Shown: positions 40,567 to 50,942 of the stretch, piece by piece | Numbering within the stretch: position 1 is the first letter of the stretch | How the letters are laid out: every line of letters begins with the position of its first letter | Assembly (NCBI GenBank): GCA_018385335.1 | Contig: JAHAZN010000076.1 | Coordinates: forward strand, 1 to 64,000 | Reading direction: 5' to 3' | DNA length: 64,000 nucleotides | Source: Prevotella sp. | GTDB taxonomy: Bacteria; Bacteroidota; Bacteroidia; Bacteroidales; Bacteroidaceae | Position numbers and translations under genes: made by a program | The notes under the pieces: generated by a model | Database searches by the model: none | Told to the model about the DNA's origin: nothing | The model's input: only the letters and a program-made list of their open reading frames with translations

Positions 40567-43337
40567 AAAGACAGTTGTTTTTCTACCTCATAGCCACACT
40601 ACTCATCATCACTGCCCCACAGCAGATGCAAGGAGCGGTGAACACACAGCACCTCGAGCAATACTCGGAGAAGTCACCCCTGGTGGTCCTCACCGACTGG
40701 GAGTTCCCTCCCTATGAATACCGTGACGACAACGGTGACGCTAAGGGATATAATATCGATGTGATGAAGATGATTCTCGAAAACATGCACATCCCCTACA
40801 CCTTCGAGATGCACGACTGGGCAAGCGCCGTCAAACTCTTCGGCGAGCATAAGGGTGACATTATTATCTTGAAAAACAAGATTTTCACCGATGATATCTA
40901 TTACAGCGAGGCCATCCTCGCCACTTACCACGAGGCCATCGCTAAACGTAAAGGAGAAGCCATGCCCAACAACTTAGCCCACTTTGATGAGGAAATGAAA
41001 GTGGGTGTAAAACGGGGCGACTATGTGGAGATACTGGCACTGGACGAAGGACTCTCTACACATAACATCATCCACCGCTCACCCAAAGAGGGACTCACCG
41101 ACCTCATCAATGGGGACTTAAAATTCTACCTCTATGGCGAGGCTTCACTGACATGGTGGGTGAACGAACTGCATCTCGACAACATCGAAGTGGTAAAGGC
41201 GCCCTTGCCAGCCACTACCTTCAGGTTTGCCAGCCACAGCAAAGAACTCATCAACTCCATCGACGACCAGTTTGCACGCCTCGAACAAGCTGGAAAGATT
41301 AAGAAGATTAACAACAAATGGTTCCACCCTGAGATAGCAGAGAACGATGCCTCACCCATAGCTATCTACCTCATCCTCGGAACGCTCACCTTCATTTTTG
41401 TCGCCATTGTCATCAACCGTATCATCGCCAACCGTATCAGTAAACGTACAAAGACGATGGCGGAGAGAAACAAGGTGATGACCACCGCTCTCAACATCAG
41501 TAACCATGATGTAATAGGCTACGATATCAAGCGACAGCTTCTCTATAACATCCACGGCTATTTCCTTCCTGAGGAGGGAATGCCCTATCAGGAATATACC
41601 AGTCGTATCCATCCCGATGACAGCAACAATTTCCTGCTGCTCAACATCAAACTGAGCACCAACCATGCGATGACCAAAGAGAATGTTTACCGATGGAACG
41701 CCGGAACAACAGAAAAGGCCGACTGGCGCCTGCTCTCTGTGAGGTCGATCGCTGAGAGAGACAACAAGGGGCGCACCATAGGAACCATCTCTACCATCAG
41801 GGATATCACCATGGAGAAGAAGAAGGAAGAGGCTGACCTCATCATCACCCAACGATTCTCAAGCATCTTCGAGCAAAGTATCATCGGTATGTCAATGTAC
41901 GACCCCGATGGTCGTCTGCTTATGGTCAACCAGAGAATGAGAACAATCTTCCACTTTGAGAATCCTAAGGATGAGTTCTACTTCAACATCAACCTCTTCG
42001 ACCTGCCCTTCCTCAAGGACGACATCAACAGCAACGATCCGCACGACTTCCATTTCTGTACACAGATGCACATCCCAGAGCGTGAGATGTACGACTATCT
42101 CGAGGTAATGAAACGTCCAATCTTTGCTGACAATGGGAAACTTCAGTTCTACCTGCTCTCAGCGCGCAACATCAGCGAAGACCGTAACATCTACCAGCAG
42201 AGTAGAGAAAACGACCTGAAACTGCGCACCATCAACGAGGCGATGAGCCACTATGAGAACGACCTAAAATATCTGTTGAAAGAGAACAAGATGAGGGTAT
42301 GGCGCTCCTCACTGAAAGAGGGCATCGTGAGCTATTTCTCCGATCTCAACCACAAGGAGGTGGAGTACACCTTCAACGAGTTCATGCAGAAGGTGCAGAC
42401 AGAGGTAAACGAGACTATCTATAACCAGATCATCCATCCCAACGAATCGGCAGAAAATGTACACAAGTCCGTCATACCTATCAAGAACCTGTTTGAACAG
42501 GACAATAAGACTCACTGGTATGGTATCAACAGTATGACGGAATATGATGAAGACGGACAGATGAAAGGCTATTTCGGTGTGATACGCGACCTCACCTCGT
42601 TTATCGACATACAGATACAACTGAAAGAAGAGACGCAACGCGCTATGGAGTCGGGACGACAGAAGAGTGCCTTCCTGGCCAACATGACACATGAGATACG
42701 CACACCTCTCAACTCTATCGTGGGTTTCTGCGACCTGTTGCAGACCATGGAATCGACAGAGGAGAAAAAGGAGTTTATTCGTATCATCAGACACAACTGC
42801 GATATGCTCCTCCAACTCATCAACGACATCCTAGTCATCTCTACCATCGACTCCAACGGAAAGATTGTCAACCCAAGGAGGGTGGACTTCGCCAATGCTT
42901 TTGAGGATATCTGTCTTACTCTCTCGCAAAGGGTGGACAACCCCAACGTTACTTTCATCAAACTGAATCCCTACTCAGAACTCGTCACCGAGGTTGACAG
43001 CGGACGACTGCAACAGGTGGTGACCAACTTCGTGACCAACGCCATTAAATACACACAACAGGGCCACATCAAGGTGGGCTACCGACTGGAGAACGGAGGA
43101 ATGACCATTTACTGTGAAGACACGGGAAGTGGCATCCCTAAAGACAAATGTGATAAAATCTTCGAACGCTTTGTCAAACTCAACGACTTTGTTCAGGGTA
43201 CCGGACTCGGGCTCTCCATCTGTAAGACCATCAGTGAACAGTGTAACGGAAAGATTGGAGTCAACTCAGAGGTGGGCAAGGGTTCTATCTTCTGGATATG
43301 GATACCCTGTGTGATAGAAAAAGCATCCAAAAGATAA
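40563..43337 (+). CDS. Sensor histidine kinase, paralogue of upstream gene
   Basis: LTDWEFPPYEYRDDNGDAKGYNIDVMKMIL; H-box NMTHEIRTPLNSIVGF; CEDTGSGIPKD, GTGLGLSICKTI; ATGA overlap with preceding stop. Confidence 0.88.
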   Translation: MKRQLFFYLIATLLIITAPQQMQGAVNTQHLEQYSEKSPLVVLTDWEFPPYEYRDDNGDAKGYNIDVMKMILENMHIPYTFEMHDWASAVKLFGEHKGDIIILKNKIFTDDIYYSEAILATYHEAIAKRKGEAMPNNLAHFDEEMKVGVKRGDYVEILALDEGLSTHNIIHRSPKEGLTDLINGDLKFYLYGEASLTWWVNELHLDNIEVVKAPLPATTFRFASHSKELINSIDDQFARLEQAGKIKKINNKWFHPEIAENDASPIAIYLILGTLTFIFVAIVINRIIANRISKRTKTMAERNKVMTTALNISNHDVIGYDIKRQLLYNIHGYFLPEEGMPYQEYTSRIHPDDSNNFLLLNIKLSTNHAMTKENVYRWNAGTTEKADWRLLSVRSIAERDNKGRTIGTISTIRDITMEKKKEEADLIITQRFSSIFEQSIIGMSMYDPDGRLLMVNQRMRTIFHFENPKDEFYFNINLFDLPFLKDDINSNDPHDFHFCTQMHIPEREMYDYLEVMKRPIFADNGKLQFYLLSARNISEDRNIYQQSRENDLKLRTINEAMSHYENDLKYLLKENKMRVWRSSLKEGIVSYFSDLNHKEVEYTFNEFMQKVQTEVNETIYNQIIHPNESAENVHKSVIPIKNLFEQDNKTHWYGINSMTEYDEDGQMKGYFGVIRDLTSFIDIQIQLKEETQRAMESGRQKSAFLANMTHEIRTPLNSIVGFCDLLQTMESTEEKKEFIRIIRHNCDMLLQLINDILVISTIDSNGKIVNPRRVDFANAFEDICLTLSQRVDNPNVTFIKLNPYSELVTEVDSGRLQQVVTNFVTNAIKYTQQGHIKVGYRLENGGMTIYCEDTGSGIPKDKCDKIFERFVKLNDFVQGTGLGLSICKTISEQCNGKIGVNSEVGKGSIFWIWIPCVIEKASKR

Positions 43338-43374
43338 AAAAGGGATGCATCATTACAAAGAAATCATATAGCTT

Positions 43375-44244
43375 ATGCAAATCAGTAAATATCTCGTACC
43401 TAACGACCAAGACAAGAAATGGGGACTCACCGTGAGCACTGTGGGCTATGAGGAGATTGCTCCGGGCGAGGCCTATCCCACGCGCGGTCATGCCGACGGC
43501 TATTACTTCAACACGGATGTGGGACGCGAACTTAATGAATATCAACTGCTCTACATCACCGAAGGACGCGGTGTGTTCAGAAGTACACATTTCAAAGAGG
43601 CGCCCTTGAGAGAAGGTGATATGTTTCTGCTCTTCCCCGACGAGCGACACAGCTATCATCCCTTGCCTAACGTAGGATGGAAAAGCCACTGGATTGGATT
43701 CAAGGGAAAGAATATCGACGACCGCGTATTGGCTGGGTTTCTCAGCGTGGAGAAACCTATCTATCATGTGGGGTTCTCAAGCGAGATCGTACATCTCTAC
43801 AAAACGGCGTATGAGACGGCCGTCAACGAAGAACCATTCTCGCAGCAGATGATGGCGGGTATCGTCAACCACATGGTGGGTATCATGTATGCACTGGAAC
43901 GTAACATGGAGTTGAACAAGAACAACTCGCATAAGGATATGATTAACAGGGCACGTCTGCGCATACGCGAGGCCTTGGAGAGCAACCTCACCATTCAGGA
44001 GATTGCCGATGAATTGAGCATGAGCTACTCTAACTTCAGAAAACTGTTTAAGGAATACACTGGTCTTAGCCCAGCGGTATATCAGCAGGACCTCAAACTG
44101 CAACGAGCCAAAGAACTGCTGAGTACCACCGACCTGAGCGTGAAAGAGATTGCTTATCGACTGAATTTCGATTCTCCCGACTACTTCTCAGCCAAGTTTA
44201 AGATTAAGACAGGCAGGAAGCCAAGTGAAATGAGGAGAAAATGA
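43375..44244 (+). CDS. AraC-family transcriptional regulator
   Basis: N-terminal cupin-like sugar-binding region; C-terminal HTH LTIQEIADELSMSYSNFRKLFKEYTGLSPAVYQQDLKLQRAKELL. Confidence 0.92.
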   Translation: MQISKYLVPNDQDKKWGLTVSTVGYEEIAPGEAYPTRGHADGYYFNTDVGRELNEYQLLYITEGRGVFRSTHFKEAPLREGDMFLLFPDERHSYHPLPNVGWKSHWIGFKGKNIDDRVLAGFLSVEKPIYHVGFSSEIVHLYKTAYETAVNEEPFSQQMMAGIVNHMVGIMYALERNMELNKNNSHKDMINRARLRIREALESNLTIQEIADELSMSYSNFRKLFKEYTGLSPAVYQQDLKLQRAKELLSTTDLSVKEIAYRLNFDSPDYFSAKFKIKTGRKPSEMRRK

Positions 44245-45562
44245 AATAGGTAAGGATACCTGCCACATAGCCCACAAAGACTACCCAGGAGATATGCTTC
44301 ATATACCACCCGAAGGTGATTTTCTCCAAGCCCATCACTACCACACCGGCAGCAGAACCGATGATCAGCATCGAACCGCCCACACCGGCACAGTAGGCAA
44401 GGAGCTGCCAGAAAATACCATCGACAGCCATATCGCCTGCAGCAGTCACGGGATACATTCCCATACATCCTGCCACCAAAGGTACGTTGTCAACAATACT
44501 CGACAACACGCCAATAATACCTGTAACTAAATAGTGGTTGCCGGCAAACACGTCGTTCAACCCATCACCCATCATCGTCAGCACACCAATAGTCTCTAAA
44601 CAGGCGACAGCCATGAGGATACCAAGGAAGAAGAGGATAGTGCTCATGTCGATGCGTGAGAGCATCGAGGTGATGCGCTTCTGCATGCCGCTCTTACCGC
44701 TGTTGCGATGGAGCCTGCGATAGAACACCTCGGTGGCGGTCCAGAGCACACCGAGCACCAGGAGGATACCCACAAAAGGAGGGAGATGGGTGATGCTCTT
44801 GAAGATGGGCACGAAGATGAGACCTCCCACACCAAGAAGGAACACTACCTTGCGCTGATTGGCAGAGAAATCGCTTTCCATCGCCACAACAGCCACCTTG
44901 TCGGTCACCTCCATCTTACCATTGAGCTTCAACGAGAGCATCCATGCTGGGAGCACCATCGACACTAAAGAGGGGAGGAATATCTCAGTGATCACACCTA
45001 TCGCTGTTATCACACCTTTGTTCCACAACATGATGGTCGTCACATCACCGATGGGAGAGAAGGCTCCGCCGGAGTTGGCGGCTATCACTACCAGTGAGGC
45101 ATAGATAAGACGGTCCTTCTGGTCGGCTACCAACTTCCTTAAGATCATCACCATCACAATACTCGTAGTGAGGTTGTCGAGGATGGCAGAGAGGAGAAAG
45201 GTGAGGAAGGCGATGCGCCAAAGCAACTTCTTCTTCGAGGTGGTCTTCAGCAGGTCACGCACAAAGTTGAAACCACCATTCTGGTCAACCATCTCCACAA
45301 TGGTCATCGCTCCCATGAGGAAGAAGAGCGTGGTAGAGGTACTACCGAGATGCTTCTCTATCACCTCGCTCACCGTCTGAGCGGCATGGCCGGGAAGGAG
45401 ATTAGGAAGGTAAGTGCCGGGGGCTATCATAAAGAGGGTCCAGCAGAAAACAAACATCAAGAGGGCCACAGCTGCCTTGTTCACCTTAGTGACGCTCTCA
45501 ATAGCAATAAAGAAATAGCCGAGGATAAACACGGCTACAATCCAAATAGTTAATGTAGTCAT
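44204..45562 (-). CDS. nhaD: NhaD-type sodium:proton antiporter
   Basis: LPGHAAQTVSEVIEKHLGSTSTTLFFLMGAMTIVEMVDQNGGFNFV; ILDNLTTSIVMVMILRKL; ANSGGAFSPIGDVTTIMLW. Confidence 0.9.
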   Translation of the reverse strand: MTTLTIWIVAVFILGYFFIAIESVTKVNKAAVALLMFVFCWTLFMIAPGTYLPNLLPGHAAQTVSEVIEKHLGSTSTTLFFLMGAMTIVEMVDQNGGFNFVRDLLKTTSKKKLLWRIAFLTFLLSAILDNLTTSIVMVMILRKLVADQKDRLIYASLVVIAANSGGAFSPIGDVTTIMLWNKGVITAIGVITEIFLPSLVSMVLPAWMLSLKLNGKMEVTDKVAVVAMESDFSANQRKVVFLLGVGGLIFVPIFKSITHLPPFVGILLVLGVLWTATEVFYRRLHRNSGKSGMQKRITSMLSRIDMSTILFFLGILMAVACLETIGVLTMMGDGLNDVFAGNHYLVTGIIGVLSSIVDNVPLVAGCMGMYPVTAAGDMAVDGIFWQLLAYCAGVGGSMLIIGSAAGVVVMGLEKITFGWYMKHISWVVFVGYVAGILTYFIFSSFHLASCLS

Positions 45563-45850
45563 TTATAAATATAGTTTGTTACTTGTTCTCCATAATGGGT
45601 TAACATAAACATCTGTCGATGATAAAGTTGTTCTTTACGACTGCAAAAGTAACAATAATAATAATGTAAAGTCAGTATTAAGAAGAAAAAAAACTACGCA
45701 ATCGTTTTCTAAGTTTGTTCACCTCTCTCACCTCCTTCATCTCTCCTTATGGCTCCACACCGCATATCCGTAGGTTTCCCACCTTTTTTTATCAGTCAAA
45801 AATTTTAGAAAGAATATCAAATAATAGTGTTAAGCTGTCGGTGAAAAAAC

Positions 45851-45858
45851 TAATTTTG
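45851..45858 (+). promoter_or_regulatory. -7 element TAATTTTG for the rha operon
   Basis: TAnnTTTG match 50 nt upstream of rhaB. Confidence 0.5.
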
Positions 45859-45908
45859 CAGTACTGAATTTATAACAAGATATATTACTAACTGCTAATA
45901 AATTACCA

Positions 45909-47378
45909 ATGAAGGAAAATAAGTGTTTCTTTGCTGTCGATCTGGGGGCTACCAGCGGCAGAACAATCATAGGCACCCTTGATGGAGAGACCATCCGCCT
46001 TGAAGAACTCACACGTTTCGACAATCACCTCATTCAGACTGGAGGACATTTCTATTGGGATATCTATGCGCTCTATAATGAAATGATTAAAGGCTTGCGC
46101 ACAGCTGCCCAACGACATATCAACATCTGCTCCATCGGTATCGACACCTGGGGAGTGGATTTCGTCTGCGTGGGCAAGGACGGGCACCTCTTGCGTAACC
46201 CCCTCGCCTATCGCGACCCACACACCATGGGTATCATGGAGGAGTATTTTGCCGAGGCGATGGAGAAGAAAAAAGTGTATGATATCACGGGCATCCAGCT
46301 GATGAACTTCAACTCGCTCTTCCAGCTCTACGCCATGCGCAAGAACCATAACACTGCGCTCGAACAGGCTGACAAGGTGCTCTTCGTGCCCGATGCACTG
46401 AGTTATATGCTCACGGGGAAGATGGTGTGCGAATACACCATCGCCTCTACAAGTCAGATGCTCGACCCTCGCACCAAGCAACTCGACGATGCCCTGCTCG
46501 GCAGCGTAGGACTCACCAAAAAGCATTTTGCGGAGATGGTTCTCCCTGCTACCATCATCGGTGAACTAACAAAAGAGGTGCAGGAGATGACTGGTCTGGG
46601 AGCCATTCCCGTGGTAGCCGTCGCCGGTCACGATACAGGTAGTGCCGTGGCTGCTGTCCCCGCCAAAGATGAGCATTTCGCTTATCTAAGTAGCGGCACA
46701 TGGAGCCTCATGGGTATAGAGACACGCGACGCCATCATCAACGAAGAAAGCTACTCATGCAACTTCACCAATGAGGGTGGAATAGAAGGCACTACACGCT
46801 TCCTGAAAAACATCTGCGGCATGTGGCTCTATGAGCGTTGCCGCAAGGAATGGACCGATGCCCCTGCCTCACACACTGAACTCCAGGCAGAGGCAATGAA
46901 ACAGCCTGCCTTCGTGAGCCTCATCAATCCCGACAACCCTTCCTTTGCCAACCCCTCTTCAATGGTCAAGGCTATCCAGGACTACTGCCGCGACACCAAA
47001 CAGCCTGTTCCCGAAGGCTATGCCGCCATCTGCCGGTGTATCTTCGACTCGCTGGCACTGCGCTACCGTCAGGTCTTCGGCTATCTCAAGAGCATGGCTC
47101 CCTTCCCTATCGAGGTGTTACATATCATAGGTGGTGGAAGTCTCAACAACTACCTCAACCAGTTTACTGCCGACAGCATCGGCATAGAGGTGCTCGCTGG
47201 TCCTCAGGAGGGAACAGCACTCGGTAACATCATGCTGCAGGCAAAGGCACAGGGCGAGGTGAGCGACATCTGGGAGATGAGACGCATCATCGCCAACAGC
47301 CTGGAACTGAAACGTTTCGAACCTCACCACACTGCAGAGTGGGATGAGGCCTACCAAAGATTTGTACAACTACCATAA
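45909..47378 (+). CDS. rhaB: Rhamnulokinase
   Basis: FFAVDLGATSGRTIIGTLDG; VAGHDTGSAVAAVPAKDEHFAYLSSGTWSLMGIE. Confidence 0.94.
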   Translation: MKENKCFFAVDLGATSGRTIIGTLDGETIRLEELTRFDNHLIQTGGHFYWDIYALYNEMIKGLRTAAQRHINICSIGIDTWGVDFVCVGKDGHLLRNPLAYRDPHTMGIMEEYFAEAMEKKKVYDITGIQLMNFNSLFQLYAMRKNHNTALEQADKVLFVPDALSYMLTGKMVCEYTIASTSQMLDPRTKQLDDALLGSVGLTKKHFAEMVLPATIIGELTKEVQEMTGLGAIPVVAVAGHDTGSAVAAVPAKDEHFAYLSSGTWSLMGIETRDAIINEESYSCNFTNEGGIEGTTRFLKNICGMWLYERCRKEWTDAPASHTELQAEAMKQPAFVSLINPDNPSFANPSSMVKAIQDYCRDTKQPVPEGYAAICRCIFDSLALRYRQVFGYLKSMAPFPIEVLHIIGGGSLNNYLNQFTADSIGIEVLAGPQEGTALGNIMLQAKAQGEVSDIWEMRRIIANSLELKRFEPHHTAEWDEAYQRFVQLP

Positions 47379-47418
47379 TCACATAAAAATAATATTATTC
47401 ACTAAAACAATACAAAAC

Positions 47419-48675
47419 ATGAAAGAAGAACTCGTAAGAAATGCGTATCAGATTGCCAAAGAGCGCTATGCCGCCATTGGCGTTGACACAGAAAAAGTGT
47501 TGAACCAACTGCAGAACTTCCACCTCTCGCTCCACTGCTGGCAAGCCGACGACGTGAAGGGTTTCGAGGTACAGGCAGGTGCGATGTCGGGCGGTATCCA
47601 ATCGACAGGCGACTTCCCTGGTGCTGCCCGCAACATCGACGAGCTGCGTCAGGACATCCTCAAGGCAAAGAGCCTCATCCCCGGTAACCATCGTCTGAAC
47701 CTCCATGAGATCTACGGTGATTTCAAAGGTAAGGTGGTAGATAGAGACGAGGTGACCGTGGAATACTTCCAGTCATGGATAGACTGGGCTAAGGCCAACA
47801 ACACCATGCTCGACTTCAACTCTTCCAGCTTCTCTCATCCTAAGTCTGGCAGCCTCACTCTCTCTAACCCCGATGAGGGCATCCGCCAGTTCTGGGTAGA
47901 GCACACCAAACGTTGCCGCGACATCGCCAACGCCATGGGTGAGGCACAGGGCGACCCCTGTATCATGAACCTCTGGGTACACGATGGCTGCAAGGATGTG
48001 TCGGTGAACCACGCCCTCTATCGCAACACGCTGAAGAAGTCGCTCGATGAAATATTCGAAAAGAAACAGCCTATGATGAAGGACTGTATCGAGGGTAAGG
48101 TCTTTGGTATCGGCTTGGAGTCGTTCACCGTAGGTTCACACGATTTCTATACTGCCTATGCTGCGCAGAACGATAAGATTCTCACCATCGACACAGGCCA
48201 CTATCATCCTACAGAGTCGCCCGCCGATAAGGTCTCTGCCGTTCTCCCTTATCTGAAGGAACTGATGCTCCATGTGTCTCGCCCCGTACGTTGGGACTCC
48301 GACCATGTGACCATCATGGACGATCCTACACAGGAGCTGTTCTTCGAGATTGTGCGTGCCGGCGCGCTCGACCGTGTACACTATGGTCTCGACTTCTTCG
48401 ATGGCTCTATCAACCGCATCGGTGCTTATGTCATCGGTTCACGCTCTGCTCAGAAGTGTATGCTCCGCGCGCTCTTGGAGCCACGCGAGACCATCTCTCA
48501 GCTGGAGTTGGCTGGCGAGGGCTACAAGGTGCTGGCCATCATCGAAGAGCAGAAAGCCATGCCTTGGCAGGCTGTTTACGACGAGTTCTGTGTGCGCAAC
48601 AACGTACCCGTGGGACAGGAGTTCATTGCCGACATCGACCGTTATGTCGAGCAGGTCATTTCAAAGCGTGCCTAA
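47419..48675 (+). CDS. rhaA: L-rhamnose isomerase
   Basis: LHCWQADDVKGFE; NFHLSLHCW; IMNLWVHDGCKDVSV; start at MKEELVRN. Confidence 0.95.
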   Translation: MKEELVRNAYQIAKERYAAIGVDTEKVLNQLQNFHLSLHCWQADDVKGFEVQAGAMSGGIQSTGDFPGAARNIDELRQDILKAKSLIPGNHRLNLHEIYGDFKGKVVDRDEVTVEYFQSWIDWAKANNTMLDFNSSSFSHPKSGSLTLSNPDEGIRQFWVEHTKRCRDIANAMGEAQGDPCIMNLWVHDGCKDVSVNHALYRNTLKKSLDEIFEKKQPMMKDCIEGKVFGIGLESFTVGSHDFYTAYAAQNDKILTIDTGHYHPTESPADKVSAVLPYLKELMLHVSRPVRWDSDHVTIMDDPTQELFFEIVRAGALDRVHYGLDFFDGSINRIGAYVIGSRSAQKCMLRALLEPRETISQLELAGEGYKVLAIIEEQKAMPWQAVYDEFCVRNNVPVGQEFIADIDRYVEQVISKRA

Positions 48676-48687
48676 GCTGTTGACATC

Positions 48688-49725
48688 ATGGACATCCTCA
48701 TCGGATTACTTATCATAGCCGTCGGCGCCTTCTGCCAGTCGAGCTGCTACGTACCTATCAACAAAATCAAGGATTGGTCGTGGGAGAGCTACTGGATCGT
48801 ACAGGGGGTGTTCGCCTGGCTGCTCTTACCACTCCTGGGAGCCCTGCTGGCTGTGCCGGCAGGCCACTCTCTCTGTGAACTATTCACCGGTGACAACTCC
48901 TTTAACATCCTCATGACCATCCTCTTCGGTGTGCTCTGGGGTGTGGGTGGACTCACCTTCGGTCTCTCCATGCGCTACCTCGGTGTTGCCCTGGGACAGT
49001 CTATTGCCCTCGGTACCTGCGCCGGACTAGGCACCATCATGGGACCAGTGCTACTCAACATCTTCTTCCCCGAACTCGACGCACTCTCCTCGCTCACCTT
49101 TGCGGTGATCATGGGTGTGGTGGTCACCCTCGTGGGTATTGGAGTGATTGGTGTGGCAGGAGCAATGAAGTCGTCATCACTCTCCGAAGAAGAGAAGAAG
49201 GCGGCAGTGAAGGATTTCAACTTCCCTAAAGGACTGACCATCGCGCTGCTCGCCGGATTCATGAGTGGCTGTTTCAACGTGGGACTGGAGTTTGGAAAAG
49301 GAATTCATTTCGGCGACCTTACGCCCGACATGTACAAGACCTTACCTGCTACACTCCTTGTCACCCTTGGCGGATTTGTGACCAACGCCATCTACTGCTT
49401 CAATCAGAACAGCAAGAACAAGACCTGGGGCGACTATAAGAAAGGTGGTGTGTGGGCCAATAACCTGCTTTTCTGCCTCCTCGCCGGTGCCCTGTGGTAC
49501 AGCCAGTTCTTTGGTTTGAGCCTTGGCAAGGGATTCCTCACTGAGTCTCCCACGCTGATGACCCTCTCCTTCTGCATCCTGATGGCACTCAATGTGGTGT
49601 TCTCCAACGTGTGGGGCATCATCCTCAAGGAGTGGAAGGGCTGTTCCTCAACCACCATCGCCGTACTCATCATCGGCATCCTTATCCTCATCGTCTCGAG
49701 CTTCTTGCCGCAGCTGATAGGGTAA
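48688..49725 (+). CDS. rhaT: L-rhamnose/proton symporter
   Basis: Multi-TM; LIIAVGAFCQSSCYVPINKIKDWSWESYW; position after rhaA. Confidence 0.92.
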   Translation: MDILIGLLIIAVGAFCQSSCYVPINKIKDWSWESYWIVQGVFAWLLLPLLGALLAVPAGHSLCELFTGDNSFNILMTILFGVLWGVGGLTFGLSMRYLGVALGQSIALGTCAGLGTIMGPVLLNIFFPELDALSSLTFAVIMGVVVTLVGIGVIGVAGAMKSSSLSEEEKKAAVKDFNFPKGLTIALLAGFMSGCFNVGLEFGKGIHFGDLTPDMYKTLPATLLVTLGGFVTNAIYCFNQNSKNKTWGDYKKGGVWANNLLFCLLAGALWYSQFFGLSLGKGFLTESPTLMTLSFCILMALNVVFSNVWGIILKEWKGCSSTTIAVLIIGILILIVSSFLPQLIG

Positions 49726-49754
49726 GACAGAAAACCGATTTATTACCTCATAGC

Positions 49755-49790
49755 TGTGCCAGGGGAGTTCATCCCCCCTGGCACATTTTT
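49755..49790 (+). terminator. Intrinsic terminator after rhaT
   Basis: TGTGCCAGGGG / CCCCTGGCACA then TTTTT. Confidence 0.88.
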
Positions 49791-49993
49791 ATTGTCTGAA
49801 TAGGACATTGACTGCTATTCATCACCGTCAAACCAGTTCGCCTGCAGATGAAACGAAGTACACTCACAGGTGAACAAGCGTGCACCTAAAACGTAGTTGC
49901 ATACACCTATAGATGTACAGAAACAAGGTATTGAGTAGGGGGTGTGTTTTATGATTGACTACTTTATGGATGACTAACGATAATGGCTGACTA

Positions 49994-50033
49994 AAAAAAC
50001 CGCCGCGCTTCACAGCGCAGCGGTTGCTTTTTT
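49994..50033. terminator. Bidirectional terminator at 3' end of rhaD
   Basis: CCGCCGCGC / GCGCAGCGG flanked by A7 and T6. Confidence 0.75.
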
Positions 50034-50094
50034 ACCATAAATAGTAAGTAATAATGATCATATATGTAGTCAGTAGTTGTTTTTGTTTCGCTTA

Positions 50095-50907
50095 TTATCT
50101 GGGGAGATTAAATGCCTTGGTCATCTCCGCCATCTGCTCAGTGCTCATACCCTCGGGCTCATAACCCATACACTTAGCATTGATATAAATCTTGGCACTT
50201 TTGGAGAGCACATCAATCTGGTCGAAAGCATCCATGACATCCAATCCCTTGGCAAACACGCCATGCTTCTCCCACATCACCACATCATAATCTTCCAACT
50301 CACGCAAGGTAGCATCAGCCAACTCATTGGAGCCAGGGAGAGTGTAGGGCACGATGCCCAGACCGAGCGGACAGAAAGCCTTGGTCTCAGGAATCATCGA
50401 CCATAAGATGCGTGTGAGCACATCCTTGCCAAGGAAGGCAGGGTTGTGACTCATCGCCACCAACTCAATGGGATGTGTGTGTACTGTGGCCTTATAGGGG
50501 GAGCCTGTCTCTATCAGATGTGCATGAACGGTGAGATGAGAGGGGAGCTCACTCGTGGGCATCACAGCCTCATCAGCAATAATCACATAACTTGCACAAT
50601 CATCGAGGATGCGGATGATACTACCATTAGCCATCGGCCAGCGAGCCAGGTCGCGCATACGCTTCCCCGTTCCCTTGCAGTAGAAATAACAGCCCTTGAG
50701 AGCAGGCAGGGTCACACCAATCTGCTTCACCTCGCTGATAGCAGGAAGAGCACGCACATCATCATCGATGAGATGGGTAACATTGACAGTGATATTACCG
50801 CCATTACGCTCTGCCCAGCCATTCTGCCACAGATAACCAGCCACCTCTGCAATCTTATCTATCTCTGCCTTCAAAGCAGCACGATTGTCCAATATACTTT
50901 TGTTCAT
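50095..50907 (-). CDS. rhaD: Rhamnulose-1-phosphate aldolase
   Basis: GWAERNGGNITVNVT; HAHLIETGSPYKATVHTHPIELVAMSH; class II aldolase fold. Confidence 0.92.
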   Translation of the reverse strand: MNKSILDNRAALKAEIDKIAEVAGYLWQNGWAERNGGNITVNVTHLIDDDVRALPAISEVKQIGVTLPALKGCYFYCKGTGKRMRDLARWPMANGSIIRILDDCASYVIIADEAVMPTSELPSHLTVHAHLIETGSPYKATVHTHPIELVAMSHNPAFLGKDVLTRILWSMIPETKAFCPLGLGIVPYTLPGSNELADATLRELEDYDVVMWEKHGVFAKGLDVMDAFDQIDVLSKSAKIYINAKCMGYEPEGMSTEQMAEMTKAFNLPR

Positions 50908-50934
50908 GTCGTCTTATGTTGTTTTAAGTCGATG

Positions 50935-50942
50935 CAAAGATA
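50935..50942 (-). promoter_or_regulatory. -7 element TATCTTTG for rhaD
   Basis: CAAAGATA on + strand, 28 nt upstream of start. Confidence 0.5.

Noticed and set aside
47344-47418. N-terminal extension of rhaA in the ORF track
   Set aside because: Overlaps the rhaB coding end; MKEELVRNAYQIAKERY at 47419 is the conserved N-terminus.
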